Assembly (NCBI GenBank): GCA_012511525.1
Contig: JAAZFW010000480.1
Span: forward strand, 1-5,970
Source of the DNA: Clostridiaceae bacterium
GTDB lineage: Bacteria > Bacillota > Clostridia > Saccharofermentanales > UBA5734
Direction: 5' to 3'
DNA: 5,970 nt
Shown: positions 1 through 5,970 of the stretch, piece by piece
Layout of the letters: the number at the start of each line of letters is the position of its first letter
Position numbering within the stretch: position 1 is the first letter of the stretch
The notes under the pieces: model-generated
What the model was told of the DNA's origin: nothing
The model's database searches: none
Seen by the model: the letters and a program-made list of their open reading frames with translations, nothing else
Translations under genes and position numbers: made by a program

Positions 1-184
1 CATGGATTTTCTGCACATAGCGTCCCAATGTCGCCAGATTGTAAAGCGTTACGACACCGCCGAACGGGCAGACGGCGTGCAGCGAGACCTCCGGCAAAAA
101 AGGAATGTCCACGCCGGCCTCGGCCAGTCCCTTGCCGACCGCCAGAACGGCTATCCAGGCAAAAAAGACAAGTTGGACCCACAT
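1..184 (-). CDS. 4Fe-4S-binding membrane protein, N-terminal fragment
   Basis: This gene runs off the left edge, so only its N-terminal part is visible. From the ATG at 184 the visible protein begins with a hydrophobic membrane segment (about residues 2-16), then an acidic linker (LAEAGVDIP), then LHAVCPFGGVVTLYNLAT and a KIH motif. From memory, the CPFGG...QKIH arrangement is typical of clostridial membrane proteins with a 4Fe-4S (NapH/YccM-like) ferredoxin domain, which usually continue with FCGWxCP-type cysteine motifs; those would lie outside this window. The likely role is membrane electron transfer, partner unknown. The ATG has no good ribosome binding site. The frame stays open upstream to 238 with a basic stretch (KSLKKGWPIR) that suits the cytoplasmic end of the first membrane helix. 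An ACG at 226-224 sits 8 nt after GAGGAG, so the true start may be there. The family call is fairly sure; the start is not. Confidence 0.75.
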   Translation of the reverse strand, partial: MWVQLVFFAWIAVLAVGKGLAEAGVDIPFLPEVSLHAVCPFGGVVTLYNLATLGRYVQKIH

Positions 185-234
185 TCGGATAGGCCAGCCC
201 TTTTTAAGGCTCTTCGCTGGTTTCGTTTTTCCTG

Positions 235-240
235 CTCCTC
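235..240 (-). promoter_or_regulatory. GAGGAG ribosome binding site upstream of a possible ACG start
   Basis: On the minus strand, GAGGAG (240-235) is followed after 8 nt by an ACG codon (226-224) in frame with the 4Fe-4S protein. An in-frame TGA at 241-239 overlaps this site, so translation cannot start further up. Between 238 and the ATG at 184 there is no ATG, GTG or TTG. This is the only strong ribosome binding site for the gene, and it points at the ACG rather than the ATG. Confidence 0.45.
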
Positions 241-316
241 ACTTCTCCGGGATGCCGCCTGCGGCGGGTTCACGTTCAGTATAGAATCAAATTATGTGCA
301 ACTTGTGATGATCTCT

Positions 317-344
317 TTTTTATCCGACTGCTTTCGCGTACAAT
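317..344 (+). promoter_or_regulatory. Candidate promoter of the ABC operon
   Basis: TACAAT at 339-344 matches five of six bases of the sigma-70/sigma-A -10 box. The best -35 candidate is weak (TTTTTA at 317-322, 16-nt spacer, three of six matches). Transcription would start near 351, giving a short leader before the GGGAGGG ribosome binding site at 357-363. The -10 box is credible; the -35 box is not strong. Confidence 0.35.
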
Positions 345-369
345 AGAGCACGAACCGGGAGGGATACCT

Positions 370-1071
370 ATGCTTCATGTCGCGAATGTCACGAAATCCT
401 ACGGCAAGCTTCAAGCCAACAAGAACCTGTCCCTGCACGTTCATCCAGGTGAAATCGCGGTGCTGCTGGGGCCGAACGGCGCCGGGAAATCGACGCTCAT
501 CAAGTGCGTCACCGGCCTGCTTCGTTTTACTGGCGACGTCACCATCGGCGGACACCCCAACAAAACCGTCGAGGCCAAGCGATTGCTCGGTTATGTACCG
601 GAGTCGCCTGAGCTCTATGACCGGCTGACTGTTTCGGAACACGTCGAATTCAGCCGCCGGGCCTACCGCCTTTACGATGACGGTGACGCTCCGGACCTGC
701 TCGCCCGTTTTGAACTTCTGGACAAGCAAAAGAAGCTGGGCAAGGAGCTGTCCAAGGGCATGCAGCAGAAACTGTCGATTTGCTGTGCCCTGCTGCACCG
801 TCCCCGGCTGGTTGTCTTCGACGAGCCGATGGTCGGGTTGGACCCGCATGCGATCAAGGAGCTGAAGCGGCTGTTCGGCGAGCTCAGAGCGGCTGGCGCG
901 GCCATCCTGATCAGCACGCATATGCTCGACTCCGTCGCGGACCTCTGGGATACGGCGCACATCATGGTCGACGGCGCCATCGCCGCCAGCCGATCCCGCC
1001 AGGAGGAAGCCGGTCAGGACCAGTCGCTCGAGGAGCTCTTCTTTAGCATCACGGAGGACCGGCAGCCATGA
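370..1071 (+). CDS. ABC transporter ATP-binding protein, EcsA-like
   Basis: This is a single nucleotide-binding domain of 233 residues, a normal length for an ABC-2-type exporter ATPase. Motifs are complete and in order: Walker A GPNGAGKST (34-42), a Q-loop region YVPESPELY with Glu78 in the usual Gln position, signature LSKGM (127-131), Walker B LVVFDEP with catalytic Glu152 (147-153), D-loop GLDP (156-159) and switch His184 in STH. From memory, the E-for-Q substitution and the SKGM signature are shared with EcsA-type ATPases of Firmicutes. The protein should energise export from the cytoplasmic face of the membrane. The ATG at 370 follows GGGAGGG with a 6-nt gap. The stop overlaps the start of the next gene (ATGA), which implies translational coupling with the permease at 1068. 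The ATPase role is firm; the substrate cannot be read from the sequence. Confidence 0.93.
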   Translation: MLHVANVTKSYGKLQANKNLSLHVHPGEIAVLLGPNGAGKSTLIKCVTGLLRFTGDVTIGGHPNKTVEAKRLLGYVPESPELYDRLTVSEHVEFSRRAYRLYDDGDAPDLLARFELLDKQKKLGKELSKGMQQKLSICCALLHRPRLVVFDEPMVGLDPHAIKELKRLFGELRAAGAAILISTHMLDSVADLWDTAHIMVDGAIAASRSRQEEAGQDQSLEELFFSITEDRQP

Positions 1072-2621
1072 GAAGCCCACTCGCCTATCTGCTCCTGACG
1101 CGATTGAAAAACCAGGTCTTATCTTGGCTGAAAAGCCCGGCAAAGCTGCTTTATCTGCTCTTCATCGGCGCCATGCTGACCATGGTCGTGTTCAGCGGCC
1201 GGCCAGACACGGCCATGAATCCGGCGCGGCGTGACATCCGGGAGCTGACCGCCGGCTTGTTCGCCCTGTACCTGCTCTTGTTCGTGCTGCTGGCCCGGCG
1301 CGGGTTCGGCCAGGGCGCCAGCCTGTTCCGCCTGGCGGATGTCAACCTGATCTTTGCCGCCCCGTTCCGGCCCCGTTCGGTCCTCTTTTTTGGTCTTATC
1401 CAGCAGATGGGGCAATCGTTGCTGCTGGGCTTGTTCTTGCTCTACCAGTTCGGCTGGATGCGCCAGCTCTACGGTGTCTCGCTGCCGGCCCTGCTGGTCA
1501 TCCTGTTCGGTTACGCCCTGACCGTCTTCAGCGCCCAGCTGACCGCCATGGTGCTTTACAGTCTGACCAGCGGAAACGACAGGATCCATACCGGGCTCAA
1601 GTTCGCCTTCTACGGCCTGCTCGTCGGATACGGCGGTTATGTGCTGATCCGGCTGCTCGCGGATCCGGAGCATGTTCTGGACGTGCTGGTCACCGCGGGC
1701 AACAGCACGACGACACGCCTGTTCCCGGTCGCAGGCTGGATCAGCGCCCTGGTTGCCGGCTTTGTCATGAAAGACAGATGGCTGGCCTTGGCCGGCTTCG
1801 CGGCCTGCCTGGCCTTCCTCGGCCTGCTGGTCATCACGGTTACGCGGGTCCGTCAGGATTTCTACGAGGATGTCCTGCTGACGACCGAAAGCAACCACAA
1901 CGCAATCACGGCACGAAAAGAAGGGCGGCTGGAAGACGCCGCCCCGCGCCGCGTGCGGCTGGGCAAGGTCGGGCTGAACAAAGGGTCGGGCGCTTCAGCC
2001 TTCTACTTCAAACATGTCGTGGAAAACCGGCGCAGCCGCGTGTTGCTGCTAAGCGGCCAATCGCTCATCTTCATCGTCATGGTGCTGGCCGTTTCATTTT
2101 TCATGCGCGAGATCGGGCTGCTGGGCGTGTTTGCGTTCTCATCCTACATCCAGATTTTTTCTGTCTCGCTGGGGCGGCTCAACCGGGAACTGCTAAAGCC
2201 CTACATCTACCTGGTGCCTGAGCCGCCGTTCGCCAAGCTGCTGCACAGCCTGCGCGAAAGCCTGGGCAGCTTTTTCATCGAGGCCGCCCTCCTGTTCGTC
2301 CCGCTTGCCCTGCTGCTGCGCGCAAGTCCTCTCAGCTGCGCGCTCTGCATCCTGGCCCGGGTCAGCTATGCCTACCTGTTTACGGCGGGCAATTTGCTGA
2401 CCGAGCGGATCTTCGGCGCGGGCACTTCCAAAGTGCTGATCTTTTTCTTTTATTTCCTGCTGCTGACGTTCCTGGCGCTGCCGGGAATCGTGCTGGCTTT
2501 CCTGGCCGGCACCGAAACCGGCGCGCTGCTGGCCCTGCTCGGTGCCAATGTCCCGGTGGCGCTGCTGGTGCTCTTCTTGTGCCGCAACATCTTGCAGACC
2601 GCCGAGCTCAACAACCGCTGA
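1068..2621 (+). CDS. ABC exporter permease, putative ABC exporter family (PF16962-like)
   Basis: This is a 517-residue integral membrane protein, the partner of the ATPase just upstream, whose stop it overlaps by ATGA. Its ribosome binding site GGAGG (1053-1057) lies inside the ATPase gene. By eye I see about 12-13 hydrophobic segments, near residues 27-43, 61-78, 104-127, 139-166, 178-196, 219-233, 237-260, 325-345, 348-366, 400-418, 422-442, 455-480 and 484-505. A hydrophilic, charged loop at about 261-322 divides the protein into two halves. DVNLIFAAPFRPRSVL (91-106) and the KPYIYLVPEPPFAKLL stretch (377-392) resemble conserved blocks of the Pfam 'putative ABC exporter' family; this is recalled, not searched. 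It is longer than EcsB-type permeases (about 400 residues). The substrate is unknown. Export of a lipid, peptide or drug are all possible. Confidence 0.85.
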   Translation: MRSPLAYLLLTRLKNQVLSWLKSPAKLLYLLFIGAMLTMVVFSGRPDTAMNPARRDIRELTAGLFALYLLLFVLLARRGFGQGASLFRLADVNLIFAAPFRPRSVLFFGLIQQMGQSLLLGLFLLYQFGWMRQLYGVSLPALLVILFGYALTVFSAQLTAMVLYSLTSGNDRIHTGLKFAFYGLLVGYGGYVLIRLLADPEHVLDVLVTAGNSTTTRLFPVAGWISALVAGFVMKDRWLALAGFAACLAFLGLLVITVTRVRQDFYEDVLLTTESNHNAITARKEGRLEDAAPRRVRLGKVGLNKGSGASAFYFKHVVENRRSRVLLLSGQSLIFIVMVLAVSFFMREIGLLGVFAFSSYIQIFSVSLGRLNRELLKPYIYLVPEPPFAKLLHSLRESLGSFFIEAALLFVPLALLLRASPLSCALCILARVSYAYLFTAGNLLTERIFGAGTSKVLIFFFYFLLLTFLALPGIVLAFLAGTETGALLALLGANVPVALLVLFLCRNILQTAELNNR

Positions 2622-2675
2622 AAAACTTCAAGGACTTTTCATCAATAAGTCGCTCGATAAATTCTTAACTGATCC
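2622..2675. other. Convergent intergenic gap, no clear terminator
   Basis: This 54-bp AT-rich gap lies between the stops of the convergent permease and aldo/keto reductase genes. A weak AT-rich inverted repeat (GAAAA...TTTTC, 2620-2640) and a short GATCC...GGATC repeat at the reductase stop (2671-2688) are present. Neither has the GC stem plus T-tract of a standard intrinsic terminator. I see nothing else in it. Confidence 0.5.
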
Positions 2676-3527
2676 TTAGAAGGGGATCTTGTCCGGGTCG
2701 GAGGCCTTGCCGCAGCAATCCTCAAGGCCCGTGATCCGATCCATATCGGCCTGCGATAACTCAAAATCGAACAGCGCGGCGTTTTCCCTGATCCGGGACG
2801 GGGTTGTCGATTTGGGCAGCGGCAAAAAGCCCATCTGCAGGCTCCAGCGCAAGCTGATCTGGGCGACGGTCTTGCCGTACTTGGCCGCCATTTCCTGCAT
2901 CAGGGGCACGCCGAAGATCTTGCCGGTCCCGAGCGGACTGTAGGCCTCGAGCAGAATGTTGTGCTTGCGGGAGTAAGCAACCGTCTCGTCCTGGGTGTCG
3001 CCGGGACAAAGCCGGATCTGGTTGACCATCGGGACGATGCGGGCGGTCTTCAGGAGGGTGTCCAGGTGATGCGGGCGGAAGTTGCTGACACCGATCGCGC
3101 GGATACGGCCGGCTTCGTACAGCTCCTCGAACGCTTTCCAGGTCGCCGCGTTGGCTTCCTGCCAGTTGTCCCTGAATTGGGCCGGGTTGGGCCAGTGGAT
3201 CAGGTACAGGTCAAGCGTGTCCAGGCCGCGGCGCCTCATGGTCAGGTCGAAGGCCGCCAGGGTGCTTTCGTAGCCGTGATCCGGGTTGCGCAGCTTGCTG
3301 GTCACGAAAATTTCTGCCCGGTCGATGCCGCTGGCACGAACAGCCCGTCCGACACTCTCCTCGTTGCCGTAGGCAGCCGCTGTATCGATATGGCGGTAGC
3401 CCGCCTCCAGGGCCGCTCGCACGGCTGTTTCTGCCTGTTCGCCGTCCTGGGCCTGCCAGGTGCCAAACCCAACACAGGGGATGGCGACACCGTTGTGCAA
3501 GGTAAAGGTGCTTTTTAAAGACTTCAT
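2676..3527 (-). CDS. Aldo/keto reductase (2,5-diketo-D-gluconate reductase-like, AKR5-type)
   Basis: This is a 283-residue soluble NAD(P)H-dependent carbonyl reductase, a full length for the family. The AKR catalytic tetrad is intact: Asp48, Tyr53, Lys77 and His110, in the contexts HIDTAAAYGNEE, TSKL and LIHWP. Other family marks are GFGTW (20-24), GVSNF (145-149), NQIRLCPG (168-175), YSPLGTG (195-201) and the cofactor motif PKSTTPSRIREN (237-248), whose Lys238, Ser239, Arg244 and Asn248 suit NADPH. The C-terminal loop that sets substrate preference is short and has a Cys-Cys pair (LEDCCGK). The ATG at 3527 follows a perfect AGGAGG (3541-3536) with an 8-nt gap. It lies 123 bp behind the MATE gene on the same strand, so it may be read with it. 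The exact substrate cannot be assigned; many such enzymes reduce varied aldehydes and ketones. Confidence 0.93.
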   Translation of the reverse strand: MKSLKSTFTLHNGVAIPCVGFGTWQAQDGEQAETAVRAALEAGYRHIDTAAAYGNEESVGRAVRASGIDRAEIFVTSKLRNPDHGYESTLAAFDLTMRRRGLDTLDLYLIHWPNPAQFRDNWQEANAATWKAFEELYEAGRIRAIGVSNFRPHHLDTLLKTARIVPMVNQIRLCPGDTQDETVAYSRKHNILLEAYSPLGTGKIFGVPLMQEMAAKYGKTVAQISLRWSLQMGFLPLPKSTTPSRIRENAALFDFELSQADMDRITGLEDCCGKASDPDKIPF

Positions 3528-3540
3528 GTTCTCGTCCTCC

Positions 3541-3599
3541 TGTCATGCATATATAAAAAGATTACCATACCGGGCCTCGGGGCGCGGTGATGCATGATA
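3541..3599. repeat. Inverted repeat with nested hairpin between MATE and reductase
   Basis: TGTCATGCAT (3541-3550) and ATGCATGATA (3590-3599) form an inverted repeat, 9 of 10 positions Watson-Crick with the other a G-T pair. Each arm contains the self-complementary ATGCAT. Inside lies a second dyad, ACCG-G-GCC-TCGG-GGC-G-CGGT (3569-3588), 7 pairs around one G-G mismatch. On the minus strand the inner hairpin is followed after 9 nt by TTTTT. The left arm touches the AGGAGG of the reductase gene. It could be an operator, a leader RNA structure or a poor terminator for the MATE gene. Confidence 0.4.
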
Positions 3600-3608
3600 C
3601 GGGACAGG

Positions 3609-3639
3609 AAAAAGTCAGGAGCCTTTCAGCAACGGTTCC
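3609..3639 (-). terminator. Weak candidate terminator after the MATE gene
   Basis: On the minus strand GGAACC (3639-3634) and GGCTCC (3623-3618) can pair with one mismatch around a 10-nt loop, followed by TGAC and TTTTT (3613-3609). It starts 12 nt beyond the MATE stop codon. The stem is short and imperfect, so read-through into the reductase gene is plausible. Confidence 0.25.
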
Positions 3640-3650
3640 AAAAGAAAGCT

Positions 3651-5063
3651 TTAGCCGGCGGTTTCAGCGGCGGGCACGGTTTCAATCACACGCTTGCGGC
3701 GCCATGTTCCGCGCCGGTACCAGCCGTAAGTCAGGATTGCCCCCAGAACCCAACTGATCAGAAGGGAGAAAAAGAGCGCGTCCGGCGACCCGTTGGGCCA
3801 CTTTGGGGAACGGGTCAGGAAAGCCAGCAGGTAAGCCACCGGTACGCGGAACGCGACGGTGGTAAACATGGAGATCCACATCGAGGGCATGGTGTCGCCG
3901 GCGCCGCGCATGATGCCGCCGAAGACCTGCGTGATGGACATGGCGATGTATCCGGCCGCCAGGATGCGAATCTGGCGCTCGCCCAGGGCGACGATCTCCG
4001 GCGTGTCCGTAAACAGCTTGATCAGGCTGGAGCCGAAGAGCAGCAGCAGAACGGTCAGGAACGTAGACAGCCCCACGCTGAGCTTGACGGCCTCCCGCGT
4101 GCCCTGATCGACGCGGTCCATGCGCCGGGCCCCGATGTTCTGACCGACATAGGTCATGATCGCCATGCCGAAGGTGAAGTTGGGCATCATGGCAAACCCG
4201 TCCACGCGCATGACGGCCATCGTCGTCGTGATCACCTGGTAGCCCATCGAGTTGGTCAGCGCCTGAACGACAACCATGGCCATGGAGAAAATGGCCTGCG
4301 TCAGGCCGGCCGGCATGCCGATGCGCAGCAGTTTGCGGATCAGGTCGCTGTCCGGTTTCAGGCTGTGCCAGCCGATGGTCACGATGTCCTTGATGCGCAG
4401 CAGATGCCAGACGCACAAGGCTGCCGCGACGGTCTGGGACAGCACCGTAGCCACGGCGGCGCCGGTCACGCCCCAGCCCAGTCCAGCGACAAACCAGATA
4501 TCCAGGACGGTGTTCAGCGCGGTGGTGATCAGGAGAAAAATCAGCGGCGTGATCGAATCGCCCAGGCCGCGCATGATGCTGGCGATGATGTTGTACAGCC
4601 CGAAGCTGATGCAGCCGATGAAAATGATCTGCAGATAGGCAAGCGACGTGTCGAAAATCTCGGGCGGCGTGTCGAGCAACACCAGGATCGGCCGGGCCAG
4701 GATCAGGGCGGCTGCCGTCATCAGGACGGAGGACAACCCGATCAGAAGCAGCGCGTTGCCGATCGTGCGGTCCAGGTGCTGCCAGTCGCGGGCTCCGAAA
4801 TATTGGGAAACCAAAATGCCGGCACCGGTCGCCACGGCCATGAACAGGACCAGCAGCAGGTTGATGATCGGCATAACCGCGCCAATGGCGGCCAGGGCCG
4901 TGTCGCCGACATATTTGCCGACGACGATCGAGTCCACCGTGCTGTAGAGCTGCTGGGCGACGTTGCCGATCAGAAGCGGTACAGAAAATTTAAGCAGGTT
5001 GACCATCGGGGAACCCTTGGTCAAATCCTGGGCTCCAAAAAAAGTTTTGAGATTCTTGAACAT
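3651..5063 (-). CDS. MATE family efflux transporter
   Basis: This is a 470-residue cation-coupled (Na+ or H+) multidrug or metabolite antiporter of the inner membrane, a full length for the family, with twelve expected helices. Two MatE halves can be seen as repeated motifs: QYFGARD (87-93) against QNIGARR (308-314), and IMRGLGDSITP (163-173) against IMRGAGDTMPS (384-394). The N-terminal DLTKGSPM (13-20) and VDSIVVGKYVG (43-53) are hallmarks of the DinF/MepA-like bacterial branch, as I recall it. The C-terminus ends in a basic tail (RRGTWRRKR) that should face the cytoplasm. The ATG at 5063 follows GGAG (5073-5070) with a 6-nt gap and gives the expected N-terminus. It has its own promoter in the gap behind the DMT gene. 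The substrate cannot be predicted from the sequence. A longer open frame on the opposite strand is an artefact. Confidence 0.95.
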   Translation of the reverse strand: MFKNLKTFFGAQDLTKGSPMVNLLKFSVPLLIGNVAQQLYSTVDSIVVGKYVGDTALAAIGAVMPIINLLLVLFMAVATGAGILVSQYFGARDWQHLDRTIGNALLLIGLSSVLMTAAALILARPILVLLDTPPEIFDTSLAYLQIIFIGCISFGLYNIIASIMRGLGDSITPLIFLLITTALNTVLDIWFVAGLGWGVTGAAVATVLSQTVAAALCVWHLLRIKDIVTIGWHSLKPDSDLIRKLLRIGMPAGLTQAIFSMAMVVVQALTNSMGYQVITTTMAVMRVDGFAMMPNFTFGMAIMTYVGQNIGARRMDRVDQGTREAVKLSVGLSTFLTVLLLLFGSSLIKLFTDTPEIVALGERQIRILAAGYIAMSITQVFGGIMRGAGDTMPSMWISMFTTVAFRVPVAYLLAFLTRSPKWPNGSPDALFFSLLISWVLGAILTYGWYRRGTWRRKRVIETVPAAETAG

Positions 5064-5097
5064 GCACGGCTCCAGTCAAGCGTTGATTTCGGTTGCC

Positions 5098-5117
5098 TGA
5101 TGGCACCTGGCCTATCA
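5098..5117. promoter_or_regulatory. Dyad overlapping the -10 box and start of the MATE transcript
   Basis: On the plus strand TGATGGC (5098-5104) pairs with GCC-T-ATCA (5110-5117), seven base pairs with a single bulged T, around a 5-nt ACCTG loop. It covers four bases of the -10 box and the predicted transcription start. This is a fitting place for a repressor operator; chance is the alternative. Confidence 0.35.
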
Positions 5118-5142
5118 TAATCCAATTCGGTCCGTTCGGCAA
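5114..5142 (-). promoter_or_regulatory. Sigma-70/sigma-A-like promoter of the MATE gene
   Basis: On the minus strand TTGCCG (5142-5137, four of six matches to the -35 box) is followed by exactly 17 nt and TATGAT (5119-5114, five of six matches to the -10 box). Transcription would begin near 5107, giving a leader of about 44 nt before the ATG at 5063. It lies in the gap after the DMT stop codon, so MATE can be expressed independently of DMT. Confidence 0.6.
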
Positions 5143-5148
5143 TCCCGC

Positions 5149-5970
5149 CTACTTCAGGCTGAGCAGGACCGCCCCGACCAGGCCGAGGATAAAGGCCACC
5201 ACGCCTGACGGACGCACCTTGTCCTTGTAGACAACAAGCGAAAACAGCCACAGGATCATCAGCAGGCCGCCGGCGTTCAAGGGGAAGACGACCACCGCCG
5301 GGAGCGTGCGCAGCGCCAGCAGCTGGAACAGGTTCCCGCCGCCCGTCGCCACACCGACGCCCAGGGCGCAGAGCCCGAGCCATTTGGGATCGGCAGTCCA
5401 GGTGGAAAAATCCTGTTTGCGCAGCAGCAGAACCCCGACGATCAGCCAGGAGATGGCAGCCACGGTGAGAAATCCCCAAAATGTGAACGCGGCGGAATCC
5501 GCCTTTGGAAAATACCAGGACAGGGAGCGTTTCAGGATCGTCAGGACGCCGTTACAGAGCGTTGTCGCCAGCGTCAGCAAAAACCAGCGCAGCGACAGGG
5601 CTTGCCGGTTCTGCTTCAGCTTCTTGTCGCGCGGAGCCGACAGAACCGTCACCGCCAGCATGCATGCGATGCCGATCAGCTTGGTCGGTGTGACGGTTTC
5701 ATCGAAAAAGAGGATGCTGTAGACGACCGGGAAGATCATGTAGATGTTGTTGAGCAGGATGGTCGCGCCCATCGGTCCGGCGGCCAGGGCGGCCTGCAGC
5801 GTGACGATCGTCAAAATGTAAACGACGCCGAAAACGCCGGCCAGCAGCAGGACGGGGCCTTCGAGCGACCGGGCGCGCCCGGCCAGGGCCAGGATCAGGG
5901 CCACGATCGACATCGCCAGGGCGTCGAGCAGGATAATCCCGGCCAGCCGGCTGGGGAAACGGCGGGCAAA
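5149..5970 (-). CDS. EamA/DMT-family permease, 5' end cut by the window
   Basis: The last 273 residues of a drug/metabolite transporter are visible. The reading frame stays open to the right edge. The residues before the internal ATG at 5911-5913 (FARRFPSRLAGIILLDALA) look like the usual end of the first helix and start of the second, so that ATG is not the true start; about 20-30 residues are missing. Two EamA repeats are recognisable. The first ends in ILLNNIYMIFPVVYSILFFDE and TPTKLIGI (visible residues about 71-101). The second ends in ALRTLPAVVVFPLNAG and a helix finishing LLSLK. A basic linker (PRDKKLKQNR, about 113-122) separates the halves. Members move small metabolites such as amino acids or purines across the inner membrane; the substrate here is unknown. 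The TAG stop lies 85 bp before the MATE start on the same strand. Confidence 0.88.
   Translation of the reverse strand, partial: FARRFPSRLAGIILLDALAMSIVALILALAGRARSLEGPVLLLAGVFGVVYILTIVTLQAALAAGPMGATILLNNIYMIFPVVYSILFFDETVTPTKLIGIACMLAVTVLSAPRDKKLKQNRQALSLRWFLLTLATTLCNGVLTILKRSLSWYFPKADSAAFTFWGFLTVAAISWLIVGVLLLRKQDFSTWTADPKWLGLCALGVGVATGGGNLFQLLALRTLPAVVVFPLNAGGLLMILWLFSLVVYKDKVRPSGVVAFILGLVGAVLLSLK

Larger units (their letters stand above)
227..369. other. Divergent intergenic region
   Basis: This gap separates the minus-strand 4Fe-4S gene from the plus-strand ABC operon. It holds an AT-rich patch (about 278-325), where promoters would be expected. On the minus strand there is a TATACT-like -10 box (283-278), but no matching -35 box at 15-18 nt. 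A short GC hairpin (CCGCC-TGC-GGCGG, 255-267) lies in the presumed leader of the 4Fe-4S gene, just before its ribosome binding site. No small gene is evident. Confidence 0.5.

Noticed and set aside
2..346. A 114-codon plus-strand open frame at the left edge.
   Set aside because: It is antisense to the 4Fe-4S protein and continues through the intergenic region. The minus-strand product has a recognisable CPFGG motif and this one has nothing recognisable.
292..1143. A 283-codon minus-strand open frame opposite the ABC ATPase.
   Set aside because: The opposite strand encodes a complete ABC ATPase with all motifs; this frame has no recognisable family features and runs across the ATPase promoter and the operon junction.
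1119..1898. A 259-codon minus-strand open frame opposite the permease.
   Set aside because: It has low-complexity Gln/Glu/Ala/Gly composition typical of the antisense of a GC-rich, leucine-rich membrane protein gene; the sense frame is convincing.
2671..2688. GATCC...GGATC as a bidirectional terminator between the permease and the reductase.
   Set aside because: The stem is only 5 bp plus G-T pairs, it overlaps the reductase stop codon, and there is no T-tract on either side.
3594..5120. A 508-codon open frame on the plus strand, longer than the MATE gene it opposes.
   Set aside because: It lies fully antisense to a clear MATE gene. Its product is rich in Gly, Gln, His, Asp and Arg, has no recognisable domain or membrane segments, and is expected from the GC-rich third codon positions of the true gene. 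I see no ribosome binding site at its first ATG.
5149..5913. ATG at 5913 as the true start of the DMT permease (254 residues).
   Set aside because: The frame continues upstream to the window edge with residues that fit the end of the first and start of the second EamA helix, and 254 residues would be short for the family (about 300).
1..5970. CRISPR arrays, tRNA genes, insertion sequences, toxin-antitoxin pairs, phage or defence genes.
   Set aside because: No regularly spaced repeats, no tRNA-like cloverleaf, no transposase or integrase motifs, and no small paired genes were seen; the window is almost fully occupied by six recognisable genes.

Overview
This window looks like a chromosomal segment of a GC-rich (roughly 60% by eye) low-profile Firmicute, probably a Clostridia-type anaerobe. 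The pointers are strong AGGAGG/GGGAGG-type ribosome binding sites, an EcsA-like ABC ATPase paired with a 517-residue 'putative ABC exporter' permease of a type common in Firmicutes, and a CPFGG-type 4Fe-4S membrane protein at the left edge. The lineage is inferred from family resemblance only. There are no rRNA, tRNA, CRISPR, insertion-sequence or phage features.

Layout. At the left edge (1 to about 184, perhaps 226) is the N-terminal piece of a minus-strand 4Fe-4S-binding membrane protein. A divergent intergenic region follows. Next is a two-gene plus-strand operon: ABC ATPase (370-1071) and its membrane partner (1068-2621), coupled by an ATGA overlap. A 54-bp convergent gap separates this from three minus-strand genes, listed here in transcription order: an EamA/DMT-family permease cut by the right edge (5970-5149), a MATE-family efflux protein (5063-3651) and an aldo/keto reductase (3527-2676). 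The MATE gene has its own good sigma-70-like promoter in the 85-bp gap behind the DMT gene. The reductase has a perfect AGGAGG ribosome binding site but no convincing promoter.

How the genes may work together. The ATPase and permease almost certainly form one ABC-2-like exporter of unknown substrate. The DMT, MATE and reductase genes are co-directional, and two of them are transporters. A shared role in export or detoxification of small metabolites is possible but unproven. These are otherwise ordinary housekeeping or accessory genes. I found no convincing evidence of a new biological system. The most useful leads are a possible non-AUG (ACG) start in the left-edge gene, a dyad overlapping the MATE promoter, and a nested inverted repeat between MATE and the reductase.
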